NCBI GenBank assembly: GCA_038043285.1
Contig: JBBTCJ010000066.1
Span: 1 to 8,176 of the forward strand
Length of the DNA stretch: 8,176 nt
From: JBBTCJ01 sp038043285
GTDB taxonomy: Bacteria; Planctomycetota; Phycisphaerae; UBA1845
Direction: 5' to 3'
In this document: positions 6,551 through 8,176 of the stretch, one piece after another
Position numbering within the stretch: the first letter of the stretch is position 1
How the letters are laid out: each line of letters starts with the position of its first letter
Translations under genes and position numbers: made by a program
Notes under the pieces: model-generated
What the model was told of the DNA's origin: nothing
Seen by the model: only the letters and a program-made list of their open reading frames with translations
The model's database searches: none

Positions 6551-7285
6551 ATGACCGAGTGCAGCACCGCAGTCGTATCGCCAGACCCATCGCTGTTCCG
6601 CGCCCAATTCGGCGAGGACCGCGTCCTATGGCATGTCTTCCGCCACCGCCGCACGGGCTATTTCATCGAGATCGGCGCCTACGACGGCGTCACCCTCAGC
6701 AATACCTATTTTCTGGAGCAAATGGGTTGGCGGGGTCTGCTGATTGAACCGATCTTCCCCCTCGCCCAGAAGGCCGCCGACGTCCGCTCCCGCAGCCGGG
6801 TCATCCACGCCGCCTGCGGAAAACCCGAAAGCCGCGGCCAGGCCAAGTTCACCATCACCCAGAACGTCCCCGTGTTGTCCTACCTCACCGCCGACAAGGA
6901 CCACGTCGAACGCTGCCTGCGCGAGGGCGCAACCTTGGTCGAAGTCGAAGTCCCTGTCGTCACCGTCGACGACGTGCTGATGCACGAACGACGCGATCCG
7001 CCCCCCTCCGGCGGACCCTGGATCCCCAACCTCGGCTGGCGCATCGACCTCGTCTCCATCGACACCGAAGGCTGCGAACTGGACGTGCTCGCGGGCTTCA
7101 ACCTCGACCGCTACAAACCCCGCATCCTGCTGATCGAGAATGACCGCCCCGCCGGCGCCGCCATCGAACCCAGCCTCAACGCCCGCGGCTATCGAAAGTT
7201 CCACCGTCAGGCGATCAATGACTTCTACGTCCGCGACGACGACCCCGCGAACGACCTGACCCTCGACGGTTTCGCCGACCTTTAA
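6551..7285 (+). CDS. FkbM-family SAM-dependent methyltransferase (stand-alone)
   Basis: A 244-residue protein predicted to transfer a methyl group from S-adenosylmethionine to a hydroxyl, probably of a sugar. QFGEDRVLWHVF (19-30) is the N-terminal signature of the FkbM branch that begins with (S/A)QFGED. GYFIEIGAYDGVTLSNTYFL (36-55) is SAM motif I, GWRGLLIEP (59-67) holds the acidic residue contacting the ribose, and RIDLVSIDTEGCELDVLAGF (164-183) is the conserved DxEGxE motif. RILLIEND (191-198) and a final strand around DFYVRD (224-229) complete the fold. It differs in its signature motifs from the methyltransferase domain fused to the first glycosyltransferase, so it is not simply a split-off copy. 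There is no signal peptide. The ATG at 6551 is the first suitable start and is preceded only by a weak GAGTG (6541-6545). It lies downstream of the two glycosyltransferase genes on the same strand, which suggests the same glycan pathway. Confidence 0.9.
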   Translation: MTECSTAVVSPDPSLFRAQFGEDRVLWHVFRHRRTGYFIEIGAYDGVTLSNTYFLEQMGWRGLLIEPIFPLAQKAADVRSRSRVIHAACGKPESRGQAKFTITQNVPVLSYLTADKDHVERCLREGATLVEVEVPVVTVDDVLMHERRDPPPSGGPWIPNLGWRIDLVSIDTEGCELDVLAGFNLDRYKPRILLIENDRPAGAAIEPSLNARGYRKFHRQAINDFYVRDDDPANDLTLDGFADL

Positions 7286-7310
7286 GGCCTCCAAACACCA
7301 CCGACCCCGG

Positions 7311-7332
7311 GCCGAGGGCTGCGCGCCTCGGC
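7311..7332 (+). terminator. GC-rich hairpin after the methyltransferase gene, possible terminator
   Basis: GCCGAGG (7311-7317) pairs perfectly with CCTCGGC (7326-7332) over an 8-nt loop, starting 25 nt after the stop codon. No T-run follows, so it may instead stabilise the mRNA 3' end or assist another termination mechanism. Confidence 0.4.
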
Positions 7333-7476
7333 TGTGGCTGACATCGCAACGGGTATCAGGATCAACCCGCGCGATCGCCCCAACGGCAATTCGGTCCCGT
7401 CCGCCGTCAGCCCCACACGGCACAATCCACCTGCGTCGGGCGTTTCAAGTGACTTCCGGGAGCGAGACTCGTTCCT

Positions 7477-7494
7477 GAAGCCGCGAGCGGCTTC
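7477..7494. repeat. 18-bp palindrome GAAGCCGC-GA-GCGGCTTC
   Basis: Perfect 8-bp arms around a 2-nt centre; as RNA it would fold with a 7-bp stem and a CGAG tetraloop. It ends 24 nt before the AAGGAG of the lipoprotein gene. It may be a terminator of upstream transcription (TTCTTCC follows), a leader hairpin, or a dispersed repeat. Confidence 0.5.
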
Positions 7495-7518
7495 TTCCGA
7501 TAATCCTGTGGTCCTTCT

Positions 7519-7524
7519 AAGGAG
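7519..7524 (+). promoter_or_regulatory. Strong Shine-Dalgarno of the small lipoprotein gene
   Basis: AAGGAG lies 10 nt before the ATG at 7535. It is the best ribosome-binding site in the window and decides the start against the longer open frame that begins at 7334. Confidence 0.75.
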
Positions 7525-7534
7525 ATCGAACGAG

Positions 7535-7702
7535 ATGACTCGCAACCCAATACGACTCGCCCTCGCCGGATGCCTCGCCCTGGCCTCACTGCTCGCCGCC
7601 GGATGCACGACCGGATTCATCCAGGAGGAAGCCCAGCGAAGCCTGGCCTCCTTCGTGACCGGCGTATTCACCACCGCCGTCAACGAAACCATCGCCCCGT
7701 GA
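7535..7702 (+). CDS. Small lipoprotein, 55 residues, function unknown
   Basis: I do not recognise a family. The product begins MTRNPIRLALAGCLALASLL, a basic n-region and hydrophobic core, followed by AAGC with the modifiable Cys at residue 24. That is an acceptable type II signal-peptide cleavage site, though -3 is Ala rather than the commoner Leu. Thr at +2 argues against inner-membrane retention. The mature part would be only 32 residues. It has a short amphipathic stretch (FIQEEAQRSLASFVTGVFTT, about 28-47) that could lie on a membrane or pair with a partner. A strong AAGGAG precedes the ATG. It follows the methyltransferase gene but is separated by 249 nt and hairpins, so it is probably an independent transcript. 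Its small size means the call rests mainly on the ribosome-binding site and the lipoprotein signal. Confidence 0.7.
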   Translation: MTRNPIRLALAGCLALASLLAAGCTTGFIQEEAQRSLASFVTGVFTTAVNETIAP

Positions 7703-7730
7703 TCGACTCGGAAGCACGCGGCCTGTGCCA

Positions 7731-7744
7731 CGGCTCTTGAGCCG
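7731..7744. repeat. 14-bp palindrome CGGCTC-TT-GAGCCG downstream of the lipoprotein gene
   Basis: Perfect 6-bp arms around TT, starting 28 nt after the lipoprotein stop. It could help end the lipoprotein transcript, but no T-run follows. It may also belong to the surrounding repeat cluster. Confidence 0.45.
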
Positions 7745-7762
7745 CCGTCCGCACGATCAATT

Positions 7763-7809
7763 TAGGGTGGGCAACGTCCACCATCGAAGCCGCGACCGTG
7801 AGGGAGCGG
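7763..7809 (+). repeat. Composite 47-bp repeat, copy 2
   Basis: Same architecture as 6323-6369: a TAGGGTGGGC stem half with an imperfect partner (GTCCACC, one G-T pair), then CCGCGACCGTGAGGGAGCGG (7790-7809). The C-to-T change in the right stem arm still permits G-U pairing in RNA, so the hairpin is kept. Confidence 0.8.
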
Positions 7810-7833
7810 ACGATCCGACACCCCTTGCCGTTT

Positions 7834-7859
7834 ATCAGAACCGCGACAGCATGGAGCGG
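7834..7859 (+). repeat. Dispersed 26-bp repeat, copy 2
   Basis: Identical over all 26 bases to 1626-1651 and in the same orientation. It lies only 24 nt after the composite repeat, so two variants of the same family sit side by side here. Confidence 0.85.
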
Positions 7860-7972
7860 AGTCTTTTCTTAAAGCGGCCGCCGTTCGCGTTGCATCCGGT
7901 TCGCGAGCCTGAGGCCGCGGTCATTGTCGAACCCCCGCTACGGTGTGTTCGCCTTTTTACGCTCAGCGAAAA

Positions 7973-8176
7973 CTACGCACTGACTCGAACCGCAAATCCG
8001 TCCATGACCACCCGTCGTTCCGGACTCTCCATCAGCGACCCGAAGCGACCCGCCGGGCGCAGCAACGTCACCGGCGGGTGATCGTTCCCGTCGGCCGTCC
8101 CCACGATGGTCAACGCGAGGTTCTTCCCCGTGACCTCCGGCTCCGGTGAGTCGATCCCCCACACCGGCCAATAACC
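7973..8176 (-). CDS. C-terminal end of an unidentified protein (5'-truncated, runs off the right edge)
   Basis: The leftward frame is open from base 8176 to the TAG at 7973-7975, giving the last 67 residues of a larger protein. The sequence includes VTGKNLALTIVGTADGNDHP and ends MDGFAVRVSA. It is well mixed in composition, with nearly all codons ending in G or C, unlike the Arg/Ser/Pro-rich overlapping frames. I recognise no domain. A GTG at 8164 could serve as a start, but no ribosome-binding site precedes it, and the frame stays open upstream, so a truncated gene is more likely. Alternating hydrophobic and polar residues suggest a beta-rich fold, but this is a guess. Confidence 0.48.
   Translation of the reverse strand, partial: GYWPVWGIDSPEPEVTGKNLALTIVGTADGNDHPPVTLLRPAGRFGSLMESPERRVVMDGFAVRVSA

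Larger units (their letters stand above)
7286..7534. other. Spacer with two palindromes upstream of the lipoprotein gene
   Basis: An open frame runs through most of this region into the lipoprotein gene, but its residues look random and a strong Shine-Dalgarno sequence sits just before the internal ATG at 7535. I therefore treat the spacer as non-coding. It holds hairpins at 7311-7332 and 7477-7494 and presumably the lipoprotein promoter, which I cannot pinpoint. Confidence 0.55.
7703..7972. other. Repeat-rich spacer before the right-end gene
   Basis: No gene is supported in these 270 bases. They contain a palindrome (7731-7744), the second composite repeat (7763-7809) and the second 26-bp repeat (7834-7859). 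Near 7953-7972 a weak TTTT-CGC/GCG-AAAA dyad just outside the stop codon of the leftward gene might aid its termination. Confidence 0.6.

Noticed and set aside
5743..6554. Rightward open frames running from the second glycosyltransferase gene through the repeat spacer
   Set aside because: They are out of frame with the glycosyltransferase, and their apparent motifs (RTATVRERP) are translations of the dispersed repeat.
7334..7534. N-terminal extension of the lipoprotein frame starting at 7334
   Set aside because: The extension lacks protein-like character, and AAGGAG plus a signal peptide begin exactly at the internal ATG at 7535.
7725..8081. Open frame of 118 codons across the right-hand repeat cluster
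   Set aside because: Its sequence (SRDREGADDP, NRDSMERS) is just the two repeat units read in frame; no ribosome-binding site was seen.
1..8176. tRNA, rRNA or known riboswitch
   Set aside because: I saw no cloverleaf-like segment with a GTTCRA-type T-loop, no rRNA signature and no recognisable riboswitch core, although a covariance-model search would be decisive.

Overview
The window is GC-rich, with codons ending mostly in C or G. It looks like a chromosomal segment of a Planctomycetota bacterium. That assignment rests on codon use, on Gram-negative export and outer-membrane proteins, and above all on dispersed short repeats of a type I associate with planctomycete genomes. These include units ending in GGGAGCGG or GGAGCGG after a CCGCGAC core, GGTGGGC/GCCCACC hairpins and a CCCTCTCCCC/GGGGAGAGGG palindrome. 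No rRNA, tRNA, CRISPR array or transposase is visible. The taxonomic call is an inference from memory and was not tested by a search.

Left part (1-1525, + strand): the 3' end of an HlyD/MacA-type periplasmic adaptor gene is followed by a complete MacB/LolD-type ABC ATPase gene. They form the end of an export operon whose permease and outer-membrane partners are not in the window. Next comes a leftward gene (2611-1766) for a probable exported outer-membrane beta-barrel protein, converging on the ATPase gene across a repeat- and hairpin-containing spacer.

Centre (3045-7285, + strand): this is the most interesting part. A 624-residue protein fuses a CgeB-like glycosyltransferase to a C-terminal FkbM-type SAM methyltransferase. 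It overlaps by 4 nt (ATGA) a 443-residue protein that parallels only the glycosyltransferase half, with shared motifs at identical residue numbers from about 98 to 392. After a 303-nt repeat-bearing spacer comes a stand-alone FkbM methyltransferase of a different subfamily. Together they look like a small glycan-assembly and O-methylation module, for example for surface polysaccharide or protein glycosylation. The acceptor and product cannot be read from the sequence.

Right part (7286-8176): a well-supported 55-residue small lipoprotein gene with a strong Shine-Dalgarno sequence, flanked by palindromes. A further repeat cluster follows, then the 3' end of a probable leftward gene running off the window edge.

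The spacers carry most of the non-coding structure: at least five copies of a related repeat family, several perfect inverted repeats, and a composite 47-bp unit present once on each side of the stand-alone methyltransferase and lipoprotein genes.
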